Translations under genes and position numbers: made by a program
The notes under the pieces: model-generated
What the model was told of the DNA's origin: nothing
What the model saw: the letters and a program-made list of their open reading frames with translations, nothing else
Databases searched by the model: none
Source: Commensalibacter sp963921845
GTDB taxonomy: Bacteria; Pseudomonadota; Alphaproteobacteria; Acetobacterales; Acetobacteraceae
Reading direction: 5' to 3'
Assembly (NCBI RefSeq): GCF_963921845.1
Contig: NZ_CAWUGZ010000066.1
Coordinates: forward strand, 1-29,439
Length of the DNA stretch: 29,439 bases
In this document: piece after piece, positions 1-7,383 of the stretch
Numbering within the stretch: position 1 is the first letter of the stretch
How the letters are laid out: each line of letters starts with the position of its first letter

Positions 1-117
1 CTATACGAATGGATTTATACCTCTTTTAAAGCTCTAGTAATGCTGAGTAACCCAGAGCTTATTGTTATTGTCTCAGTGTATCAAAAGACCAATAAGGTTA
101 GGATTGATGGAGAATAA
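1..117 (+). CDS. thrB: Homoserine kinase, C-terminal end (partial)
   Basis: Frame 1 is open from the first base of the window to a TAA at 115-117 and encodes about 38 residues. The segment LYEWIYTSFKALV followed by an NP and a hydrophobic stretch ending in YQK matches, in spacing and character, the C-terminus I recall for alphaproteobacterial ThrB (LYDWLxTPxGALVxxKDPxEYxxxLRFHQ). The family phosphorylates homoserine with ATP in threonine synthesis. thrB followed directly by rnhA is a familiar alphaproteobacterial order, which supports the call. The stop overlaps the rnhA start by 11 bases, suggesting translational coupling. The final residues diverge from the consensus and the body of the gene is outside the window, so the name rests on a short match plus context. 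Confidence 0.62.
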   Translation, partial: LYEWIYTSFKALVMLSNPELIVIVSVYQKTNKVRIDGE

Positions 118-565
118 GGCTCTTACTGCAGTTGAAATATGGACGGACGGAGGATGTAGCCCTAATCCCGGTCCGGGTGGGTGGGGAGTTTTACTGCGAA
201 TGGGAAGTAAAGAAAAAGAGATTAAAGGTGGGGAACGACATACTACCAATAATCGTATGGAATTAACTGCGGCTGCTATTGCTTTGGAAATATTGAAACG
301 GCCGTGTATTGTTAATCTTTATACAGATAGTCAGTATGTACGAAAAGGGATTACAGAATGGATGCACGCTTGGAAAAAAAATAATTGGAAAACAAGTGCA
401 AAAAAACCTGTGCTTAATGTTGATTTGTGGCAAAGGCTTGATCAAGCAGCGGATCGTCATCAAATAATTTGGCATTGGGTAAAAGGGCATAGCGGTCATT
501 GTGAAAACGAACGCGTTGATCAATTGGCAACGTTGGGTAGAGAGGAACTCAAAAAGTTTCTGTAA
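107..565 (+). CDS. rnhA: Ribonuclease HI
   Basis: Cytoplasmic endonuclease that cuts the RNA strand of RNA-DNA hybrids (R-loops, primer remnants). The 152-residue product has the complete bacterial RNase HI motif set: TDGGCSPNPGPGGWG with catalytic Asp14, the NNRMELTAA motif with Glu52, LYTDSQYV with Asp74, and VKGHSGHCENERVD with the loop His and Asp138. All four metal-binding acidic residues are present at a constant offset of +4 from the E. coli enzyme. I place the start at ATG 107, preceded by AAGG about nine bases upstream. An in-frame TTG at 62 would add 15 residues that do not look like the family and would lie deep inside the upstream gene. The length fits the family (about 150-155 residues). 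Confidence 0.96.
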   Translation: MENKALTAVEIWTDGGCSPNPGPGGWGVLLRMGSKEKEIKGGERHTTNNRMELTAAAIALEILKRPCIVNLYTDSQYVRKGITEWMHAWKKNNWKTSAKKPVLNVDLWQRLDQAADRHQIIWHWVKGHSGHCENERVDQLATLGREELKKFL

Positions 566-585
566 TAAATATATTTTAAAAATAA

Positions 586-599
586 CCAAAAATTTTTGG
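586..599 (-). terminator. Possible weak terminator between convergent genes
   Basis: A perfect 14-base palindrome (CCAAAAATTTTTGG) lies between rnhA and the converging small secreted-protein gene. Read on the minus strand it is followed by TTATTTTT, as in an intrinsic terminator. The stem has only two G-C pairs and essentially no loop, so it would be weak. Confidence 0.28.
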
Positions 600-628
600 A
601 AAAAATAATGGTGTAAAACTGTTAAGGC

Positions 629-1042
629 TTAATAGCCTCCAACGCTTTGTTGTAATATAGCGCTTCTGTTTCCTCCGGGTTGTCCAGCAAAAGTATCGTA
701 AGAAGCAGAAGGATTATAGGGTGGTGTTACCGGAGCGTTAAAATAAGCTTTTATGTTTGTTCCTGGAATAGTAATGGAAGGCCCATTATAAGGTCGGGCA
801 GGGGACTGACTCGGCGTTGTACCTGGTAAACCTGGTCCTTTTTGTCGGGTAATGCTATCATATTGATTGGTCGAATACGTACCACTATAATCTGCGGGTT
901 GATATTCAGACATTCCTGGTCTTGGGGTAGGTTTGGGCGTTTGAGTTTGTGCAGATGAAAAATTAGATAACCAACCTGCTGTAAAAACACTGATAAATAA
1001 AGTTGATAGTGCATAGAACAAAGTTTTATGAACGTAAATCAT
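629..1042 (-). CDS. Small proline/glycine-rich secreted protein, function unknown
   Basis: The product is 137 residues and I do not recognise a family. The N-terminus has a Lys at position 6, a hydrophobic core (TLFYALSTLFISVFTAG) and a likely signal peptidase site after FSSA, near residue 32. The mature part is low in hydrophobic residues and rich in Pro, Gly, Ser, Thr, Gln and Tyr, with short repeats of proline-containing turns (TPKPTPRPG, PSQSPARPYNGP, APVTPPYNPS). This suggests a disordered periplasmic or cell-surface polypeptide. There are no cysteines in the mature part. I chose ATG at 1042 because AAAGGA sits about seven bases upstream; an in-frame ATG at 1060 lacks such a site and would add a charged hexapeptide. 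It stands alone, convergent with rnhA and divergent from the EcsC-family gene. Confidence 0.7.
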   Translation of the reverse strand: MIYVHKTLFYALSTLFISVFTAGWLSNFSSAQTQTPKPTPRPGMSEYQPADYSGTYSTNQYDSITRQKGPGLPGTTPSQSPARPYNGPSITIPGTNIKAYFNAPVTPPYNPSASYDTFAGQPGGNRSAILQQSVGGY

Positions 1043-1300
1043 ATTTCGTTCCTTTCTCATACTTACTAAAATAAGATGTTTTTCAAGGTAATCAACGGGA
1101 ATAGAATGGTCTTGTAAAAAAATACGTTGTTATTGTTTTTATGCCATACGTAATTTAAGCCTGATATTTAGGATCCTAAACGGGTTTTGAAAATTGTTAA
1201 ACGTGTGGTATTTTTATCCCAAAGAATTTAATATTGTCTATAGTTTGGCATAATTCTCTCAATATAAATCAAAAAATATAAAATATATTCGGATGACCTT

Positions 1301-2119
1301 ATGAGTATCATACCTTGTTCCCTTACTGAATCGGAAATAAAAGAACTTACTCTAGCCGTAGAGGAATTAGAATCGGGAAGAGGCGTTCTTTTGCGTTTGG
1401 CCGATATTATGGGAGGGGCGGTTGGGCAAGCATTAAAATTAGGTAGTCATACCTTAGGTTTTTCTAAAAAATGGCAAACTCAATTTCAAAACATTGCTGA
1501 CATTGCGGTGCAGCAGGCGTTTTCTATTGCTATTACACACATGCCAAATGCGGTTAAAGTGCAGAAAAATAGAAAATACAGGAAATTTCATAAAAAAGCC
1601 TTACAAGCTATGGTTGTTGCCTCTGGAGCCCTGGGTGGGTTTACCGGCATTGCTGGAACGTTGCCGGATATAGGGTTTACGACGTTAGCATTAATGAGAG
1701 AAATTGCCCGTATTGCACAAGAAGAAGGCGAAAATCTTGAAAACGAAGAAGTTCGTCGAGCTTGTTTAGAAGTTTTTGCGTTACGTCCATTTGGCTATAA
1801 CAATCAAAATGATAATAATGAAATGGATTTTTTTTCTGCGCGATTGATGTTAAGGGGCCGCCCAATGATTTTACTCATGGCCGACGTTTCCTATCAATAT
1901 GGACTGAGCCTTTCCCAAAAATTGAGTATGCAAATGATTCCTGTGGTAAGTGCTTTATGTGGTGCCTCTTTAAATGCTGCATTTTTATCTCACTACCAAG
2001 CGTTGGCGCGTGTTCATTTTATTGCAAGAAGGCTTGAAAGACAGCATGGTCCGCTAGCTAAAAAGACGATTCAAAGTATTTGTAAGTACGAAAATCAGGC
2101 AGATTCTTCATTTAATTAA
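1301..2119 (+). CDS. EcsC family protein
   Basis: The 272-residue protein matches the EcsC family (named after Bacillus EcsC) across most of its length. Landmarks are a glycine-rich hydrophobic stretch near residues 106-130 (ASGALGGFTGIAGTLPDIG), the helix LALMREIARIAQEEGENL, the cysteine-containing ACLEVFAL, and a C-terminal segment, SALCGASLNAAFLSHYQALA followed by RVHFIARRLER. The hydrophobic segments suggest membrane association, but there is no signal peptide. The biochemical role of this family in proteobacteria is not established, so no function is assigned. The ATG is preceded only by a weak GGATGA site. The gene is monocistronic by spacing, with the divergent secreted-protein gene 258 bases upstream and a 394-base gap downstream. 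I could not pick out a convincing promoter in the upstream spacer. Confidence 0.85.
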   Translation: MSIIPCSLTESEIKELTLAVEELESGRGVLLRLADIMGGAVGQALKLGSHTLGFSKKWQTQFQNIADIAVQQAFSIAITHMPNAVKVQKNRKYRKFHKKALQAMVVASGALGGFTGIAGTLPDIGFTTLALMREIARIAQEEGENLENEEVRRACLEVFALRPFGYNNQNDNNEMDFFSARLMLRGRPMILLMADVSYQYGLSLSQKLSMQMIPVVSALCGASLNAAFLSHYQALARVHFIARRLERQHGPLAKKTIQSICKYENQADSSFN

Positions 2120-2513
2120 ATTCGTTATGTAAAATTATTGTTTAGGATCAAGGTTATAAATTTTAGCGAAAAATTGATTTTTAATAATTAACAACACTTA
2201 GGTAAGTTATATGAGATTACGTACTATTTTTAGAGTTTTTTAACTTGTAAAATACTGATCTTTAATAGGAATTAATTTTTTTAAAACAAATGCACAATTG
2301 TTATGTACAAGGTTTTAATAATACATCTCGATTAGGGTGCTGTTGTTTGAATTTAGAATAGATCTGCTTTAGAAACTTTATTAAATTGTTTTAAAATCTA
2401 AATAAAAGCTTATTTTGAAAAGTTACAAAGCGTTTAGTGCAAATAGCGTGGAAAAATAATGTACATTTTGTTAATTTGAATTAATTTATGGGTTGTTTTA
2501 AAAGGTGCCATCA
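2120..2513 (+). other. 394-base AT-rich intergenic gap
   Basis: No gene is supported here. The stretch is very AT-rich with many short T and A runs. One minimal reading frame with a plausible ribosome site is present (ATG at 2210, ten codons, ending in a T-rich stretch), too short to call. No tRNA-like fold, strong terminator hairpin or clear -35/-10 pair was found. It may hold the promoter of the downstream secreted-protein gene or be a decayed remnant. Confidence 0.5.
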
Positions 2514-3752
2514 TTGAAATTATTTCGATTAAACTCAAATTTTCTTTTTAATTGTTTATATTCATCGTTTTTATATTTAAACGTTAGCATTTGTTCTTTC
2601 ATCAGTTTTCCTTTCAGTTATGCTCAAACTGATGAGGTTAAGGTACGTCCTTTATTTGCGCCAATACGAGACGTCACTGTTGAATATGCGGTACAAATTT
2701 CAAATTCTCCTTTGTTGCAAAAACGTAAAATCTATTTTTCTAAAACAGGTAAAATTTTACGCATTGATGGTCCACAAAACATTGGAGCGACACTCGTAGA
2801 TACTGAAAAACAAACGGCAACAATTATTGCCAATAAGCCAAAAGTTTATGCAGTTATTCCCAGTAAGTCTAAGCAAAATGGGTTATTCATAGACAGTTCG
2901 ATGTATTTTGAGAAAAAAAAAACGGATCGAGTTTTAGGAATCCCCTGCCAAATTTGGAAGGCGAAGGGTAGAGCAGGAAGTGAAGAAATTTGTGTAACCC
3001 GTGACGGAGTTTTGTTAAGGCAAGAAGGGGTTGATGTTGATGGTATTGAAGGGAAAACAGTGGCATTATCGGTTGATTATAGCCCTTTACCTCATTCCGT
3101 TTTTGAAATTCCCTTAGGATATCAACAAGTAAAATTACCTCAACGAAAAGGAGATAATCCCAAACTGATCGCTCCTGATAGTCAAGGACAACCCCTGTCC
3201 CTCATCAAAGCAAGTCAAGGTAAGGAAGGTATAAACGTTGATCGTTCGCATAATCCATATATTACGCCGCAAAGAGACGTTGATGTTGTTTATGCTATTG
3301 CGGGTGCAATGCCAGGTTTGCCACCTTTTCATCAACGTATGCGTTGGTCAGCATCCTCCTGGCAGCAGCGTATCGATTCTCAAGGATTGGATACCTATAT
3401 GATTACCGATTATAAACAAAAAAAATTAATCGTCGTAAATCCTGTTTTGAAAGTAAAAACCACATCCCCTGCACCTGGCGAGAATGTTTCAGAACCAGGG
3501 TTAAGACCTTCTGGAGACTATATCAAAGTCGGTGAAGCAACCGTTGCTACCTTTCCTTGTGACGAGTGGCGAATAAAAGACAGTGAAGGAAACATGAATA
3601 ATATTTGCTATACGAAAGACGGCGTCATGTTAAGGGTGGTACGCAACAATATTCCTTTAATCTTGGCTCTAAAAGTGAATTATAAAACCCAAGATGCGCA
3701 TATATTTGAAATACCTACCAATCTTAGGGAGTTAGCCCCCGCGAGACCGTAG
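2514..3752 (+). CDS. Secreted protein with two tandem copies of one domain, function unknown
   Basis: The product is 412 residues with a long N-terminal export signal (hydrophobic segment, likely cleavage after FSYA near residue 38). The mature protein contains two related halves, about residues 45-205 and 245-405. Each begins P-x-RDVxVxYA, continues with a basic/aromatic strand and a RID motif, has a Cys-x-x-Trp or Cys-x-Glu-Trp motif, then a second Cys before T-(R/K)-DGV-(L/M)-LR, a short strand (ALSVDY / ALKVNY), and ends H-x-x-FEIP. The paired cysteines in each copy could form disulfides in the periplasm. The architecture recalls small DUF4412/LolA-like beta-rich periplasmic domains, but I cannot prove that. 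I favour TTG at 2514, with AAAAGG eight bases upstream, over GTG at 2505, which has no ribosome site. It converges on bcp with a 16-base gap. Confidence 0.75.
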   Translation: MKLFRLNSNFLFNCLYSSFLYLNVSICSFISFPFSYAQTDEVKVRPLFAPIRDVTVEYAVQISNSPLLQKRKIYFSKTGKILRIDGPQNIGATLVDTEKQTATIIANKPKVYAVIPSKSKQNGLFIDSSMYFEKKKTDRVLGIPCQIWKAKGRAGSEEICVTRDGVLLRQEGVDVDGIEGKTVALSVDYSPLPHSVFEIPLGYQQVKLPQRKGDNPKLIAPDSQGQPLSLIKASQGKEGINVDRSHNPYITPQRDVDVVYAIAGAMPGLPPFHQRMRWSASSWQQRIDSQGLDTYMITDYKQKKLIVVNPVLKVKTTSPAPGENVSEPGLRPSGDYIKVGEATVATFPCDEWRIKDSEGNMNNICYTKDGVMLRVVRNNIPLILALKVNYKTQDAHIFEIPTNLRELAPARP

Positions 3753-3768
3753 AATCTAACCAAATAAA

Positions 3769-4239
3769 CTAATTAAAACGCTTAACCGTTTCAAGAACAG
3801 CTTCAACATGGCCAGACACTTTAACTTTTGGCCATCGTTTAAGGATAATTCCTTTTTCGTTAATTAAAAACGTTGTGCGCTCGATACCCATATATTTTTT
3901 ACCATACATGGATTTTTCAACCCATACCCCATAAGCTTCGGTAACCGTTCCATGCGCATCTGAAGCAAGGGGGAACGTAAGGCTGTATTTTTTAGCAAAG
4001 GCTTCGAGCTTTTGGATAGGATCTCTAGACACACCAATTATAGACACATTCATCTTTTTGAATTGTGATTGATGTTCTTCGAACGCGCAAGCTTCCTTCG
4101 TACACCCGGAAGTATCTGCTTTTGGATAAAAATAGAGTATGAATTTTTTCCCTTCTAGCTCTGATCGACAAATAGAATACCCAAGATGAGTAGGCATCGA
4201 AAAATCTGGAGCTTTAGAACCTTCGGTTAATGGGGACAT
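3769..4239 (-). CDS. bcp: Thioredoxin-dependent thiol peroxidase (bacterioferritin comigratory protein)
   Basis: Cytoplasmic peroxiredoxin of the BCP/PrxQ type that reduces hydrogen peroxide and organic peroxides using thioredoxin. The 156-residue protein has the active-site segment YPKADTSGCTKEACAF, with the peroxidatic Cys46 preceded by Thr43 and the resolving Cys51 five residues later, the standard arrangement for two-cysteine members. GVSRDP, FPLASD and the TTFLI-x-x-KG strand are also present. Length is normal for the family. It lies 69 bases downstream of glnE on the same strand and is probably cotranscribed with it. The ribosome site before the ATG is weak (AAGA). The partner gene glnE has no obvious functional link; the pairing is a conserved neighbourhood in acetic acid bacteria as far as I recall. 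Confidence 0.95.
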   Translation of the reverse strand: MSPLTEGSKAPDFSMPTHLGYSICRSELEGKKFILYFYPKADTSGCTKEACAFEEHQSQFKKMNVSIIGVSRDPIQKLEAFAKKYSLTFPLASDAHGTVTEAYGVWVEKSMYGKKYMGIERTTFLINEKGIILKRWPKVKVSGHVEAVLETVKRFN

Positions 4240-4308
4240 TGCAATATCTTTTCTTAATAAATAAGTTTTAAATAATTCTTTTCAGAATGGATTTGTTTTT
4301 ATAAAGGG

Positions 4309-7300
4309 TCAATCAATATGACCGATATAGTGGTTAAAAAGTTTTCTTACATGTTGAGCAATTTTAAGCGATTTCGTTTCAAGATCTTCTAAAGAAAGAT
4401 GTTCTTTCTTACTTTCAGGACAAAGATGGTGTTTCATAATTTTAAAAATAGCTGATGTTAATTCGTCGGCAAGATTTTTGGGAGGATTTTTTCCAAAAAA
4501 TATTCTTAACAAGCCTTGTAGATTGCGCCAAAATTCATCTGCATGAATAAGGAACTCTGCATCTGCTTGCTTCAAATAGCCTTGCCTAGCCAATCGTTTA
4601 AAAGCAAATCGTGTACAAGGATGTTGAGCGGTCGTATCAGCTGCAATTAGTTGCAAAGCCTGTGCAATAAATTCCACCTCCATAAGACCCCCGTTAAGAT
4701 GTTTAACGTCCCAAGGGCTCGAAGGTGGTGAATCCTTGATAAGCCTTTGCCTCATTTGTTTCACGTCTTCAAGTATTTGTCGGTCGTTTCTTGCATTCGG
4801 GGCATGAGACAGCGCATGCGTTATGGCTTTAGAGACGCGGAGCCTCAAACAATGGGATCCCCCTATTACCCTAGCCCTGGTCAGTGCCATGCGTTCCCAG
4901 GTCCACGCTTTCTTTTCGTGATAGTTTATAAAAGAGCTAAGAGAAACGGCAACTGGTCCTTTGCTTCCAGAAGGTCTTAACCGCATGTCTACTTCATAAA
5001 GTGATCCTGAAGCCCTTGCACTGGTTAAAGCCGTGATAAATTTTTGTGTTAAACGGATATAATATTGATTGACGGATAAAATTTTCTGACCTTTGTAAGG
5101 TTGGTGAGATTCATACGGGTTGGGAATAGAAATTTCACTCTCTTGGACAGTTTCAGGATGATCATAAATAAGCATGAGATCAAGATCTGATCCAAAGGCC
5201 ATTTCCCAAGAGCCAGCTTTACCTAACACAATAATACACATGCTCCCGCCGGGGACAGTGCCATATTTTTCTTGATGTTCCTGGGCAATTTTATTTAAAA
5301 GCGCGACCATAACAGCATTTGCCATAGAGGTTCTAAGAATACTCGCTTTATTTAATGTGGATTGGTTTTCTATACATGCAACGGAGATACGAAATTCTTC
5401 ACTGCGTACTAATGTATAGAGAGGAGGTATTGCGTCAGAAAAAGTGTTAACAGGATCGAGGTATTTTTGAAGTGTTTTCTTTAAGTTGATTCTAGTTTTA
5501 AGAATATCGGCTTCAAGCAAAACGTCAATAGCGCAGGGATTGTTAGCGATAAACTCTGCAATAAAGGGCGAAATGCTTATAATTTTGGCTAGACGTCCGA
5601 TTAACGCAGGGTTTCGTTCGAGGAGAGACAAAAATTGTGTACTTGCGCTGTGTTTTTCTAAAATATTGTCAAAACGCTGTAAAATGAGAAGAGGATTTTT
5701 TTGTGATGAAAAAACATCTAATAATTGTGGTAAAATTTTTTCTAATAAAGAACGAGCCCTTGGTGTTCGTAATGTTCTGGGTCTATTGTGGTGCCAAGAT
5801 TGTAGAATTTGAACGGCTTCGTCTGGGATTTTTTTTTCTTTGAGATAACATTTAAGCGTATTTAACGGTAAGTCTAGTATTGGCGTTTGTTCGTTTTCAG
5901 GAGAGGAAAATTCATCTTTGAAAATACAGTGAACTTGATACAACGACGTGCATAGGTCTTGAACCAGTTTGTAGGGAGTATCGTAGCCTAAAAATATCGA
6001 GAAATTTACAAAATCTTGTCTATTTTGTGGTAGAGAATGGGTTTGAAAATCCTCTCGCATTTGAAGTCTGTGCTCTATTTTACGCAAAAAATAATACGCG
6101 TGGATTAGTTGTGTTGCTTTTTGTTCAGGAAACAAAGCTTTCAACGAAAATTTTTTTAAAGCATTCACCGTCGCTGGATCTCGTAATTCAGGAAAACGTC
6201 CTCCCCACACCAGTTGTAAGGCTTGTGCACAGAATTCAATTTCTCGGATGCCACCATATCCGAGTTTAACGTCTCGACCCAGTAACCAATTCATGTTTTC
6301 ATGTGCATTAGTCTCTGTGAAAAAAAAAGACGAGTTCTCTGTGTTAAAATTTTTATGGTGATCAATTCTTTTTTTAATGGTGTGGATATCATCAATAACT
6401 GAAAAATCTAAATGCCTACGCCATATAAACGGTCGTATAGTTTCAAGGAATTCATACCCCGCGTGTATGTCGCCTGCTACTGGTCTAGCTTTACTCATGG
6501 CGCTTCTTTCCCATGTTTGTCCCATACTTTCGTAATAACTGATGGCAGCGGGAAGGGATACGGCTAATGGCGAAGAGGAGGGATCAGGTCTTAATCGAAG
6601 ATCTGTACGAAACACATAGCCATTTTCGTCTCTTTCTTCCATTAAGGAGATTAAGTGTTTTGTCATTCGAACAAAAAAAGTGCCCAAATCTTCATGATTA
6701 TCGTGTTGATTGGGGTCATAGAGTATAATAAGATCAATATCTGAAGAATAATTGAGTTCTTTTGCGCCGAGTTTGCCCATACCCAGTATAATAAAGCCAC
6801 TTTCCTTAGATGGGTCTTCGATATCTTTTAGTTTAATTTTATGAGAAAGAGAAGCGTGATACAATAAATGGTTAAGAGCGATATGTAAGGTAGTTTCTGC
6901 TAAAGTACTAAGGGTCAAGGTTACTTCTTCTAAAGACCAAATGTTGCCTATATCAGCGATTGCACAACATAAAGCAATTTTTTGTTTCGTTGTGCGTAAT
7001 AGTCTAGCAATTGCTTGTCTGCTATCTTGGAATGAATAGGTGCGAAGGTATTCAAACGTTTCAATGCAGGCTTCATGAGGATCAGAAGCGAGAATAAAAT
7101 CAAAAAAATCAATATGTTTAAGAATAAGGTTGGATAGGTAAGGACTATTCCCACCCATAGCTTTGATAAATTCTATAAATTTTGTCTGTTTTAAAACAGT
7201 TGGATTTTTTTTCTCTTTTGTCCAAACTCGTTTAATGTCTTCCAAAAATTGATTGGCAGCATCTATATTTGCAGGAGCCGGCCAATTTTGATAAAGCCAG

Positions 7301-7329
7301 TGTTGAACATGGGTTAATTGAGTAGGCAT
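4309..7329 (-). CDS. glnE: Bifunctional glutamine synthetase adenylyltransferase/adenylyl-removing enzyme
   Basis: Controls glutamine synthetase by attaching AMP to it and removing AMP, in response to PII protein and glutamine. The product is 1006 residues and contains the two expected nucleotidyltransferase domains. The N-terminal deadenylylation domain has LGMGKLGAKELNYSSDIDLI with Asp197 and Asp199. The C-terminal adenylylation domain has LGKAGSWEMAFGSDLDLMLI with Asp715 and Asp717. Each is followed by a GlnD/GlnE helical segment (GGIREIEFCAQALQL and GGLMEVEFIAQALQL). Both halves look intact. I use ATG at 7329, with AAAAGG about ten bases upstream; an upstream in-frame TTG at 7389 would overlap the start of the divergent gene. 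A small hairpin (GGTCA/TGACC, 4307-4323) spans the stop codon. The intergenic space to the divergent gene is only 54 bases, so their promoters must overlap or be very short. Confidence 0.96.
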   Translation of the reverse strand: MPTQLTHVQHWLYQNWPAPANIDAANQFLEDIKRVWTKEKKNPTVLKQTKFIEFIKAMGGNSPYLSNLILKHIDFFDFILASDPHEACIETFEYLRTYSFQDSRQAIARLLRTTKQKIALCCAIADIGNIWSLEEVTLTLSTLAETTLHIALNHLLYHASLSHKIKLKDIEDPSKESGFIILGMGKLGAKELNYSSDIDLIILYDPNQHDNHEDLGTFFVRMTKHLISLMEERDENGYVFRTDLRLRPDPSSSPLAVSLPAAISYYESMGQTWERSAMSKARPVAGDIHAGYEFLETIRPFIWRRHLDFSVIDDIHTIKKRIDHHKNFNTENSSFFFTETNAHENMNWLLGRDVKLGYGGIREIEFCAQALQLVWGGRFPELRDPATVNALKKFSLKALFPEQKATQLIHAYYFLRKIEHRLQMREDFQTHSLPQNRQDFVNFSIFLGYDTPYKLVQDLCTSLYQVHCIFKDEFSSPENEQTPILDLPLNTLKCYLKEKKIPDEAVQILQSWHHNRPRTLRTPRARSLLEKILPQLLDVFSSQKNPLLILQRFDNILEKHSASTQFLSLLERNPALIGRLAKIISISPFIAEFIANNPCAIDVLLEADILKTRINLKKTLQKYLDPVNTFSDAIPPLYTLVRSEEFRISVACIENQSTLNKASILRTSMANAVMVALLNKIAQEHQEKYGTVPGGSMCIIVLGKAGSWEMAFGSDLDLMLIYDHPETVQESEISIPNPYESHQPYKGQKILSVNQYYIRLTQKFITALTSARASGSLYEVDMRLRPSGSKGPVAVSLSSFINYHEKKAWTWERMALTRARVIGGSHCLRLRVSKAITHALSHAPNARNDRQILEDVKQMRQRLIKDSPPSSPWDVKHLNGGLMEVEFIAQALQLIAADTTAQHPCTRFAFKRLARQGYLKQADAEFLIHADEFWRNLQGLLRIFFGKNPPKNLADELTSAIFKIMKHHLCPESKKEHLSLEDLETKSLKIAQHVRKLFNHYIGHID

Positions 7330-7383
7330 TAGAAAAATACCTTTTGTTGAACTGTTATTAAGTACACGAGCGTTAAGTAAAAT

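Noticed and set aside
263..589. 108-codon minus-strand frame opposite rnhA
   Set aside because: It overlaps a complete RNase HI gene with all catalytic residues, and its translation resembles no family.
4307..4323. GGTCA/TGACC hairpin at the glnE stop as a terminator
   Set aside because: The stem is only five pairs, the following bases on the minus strand are not a U-tract, and bcp continues on the same strand.
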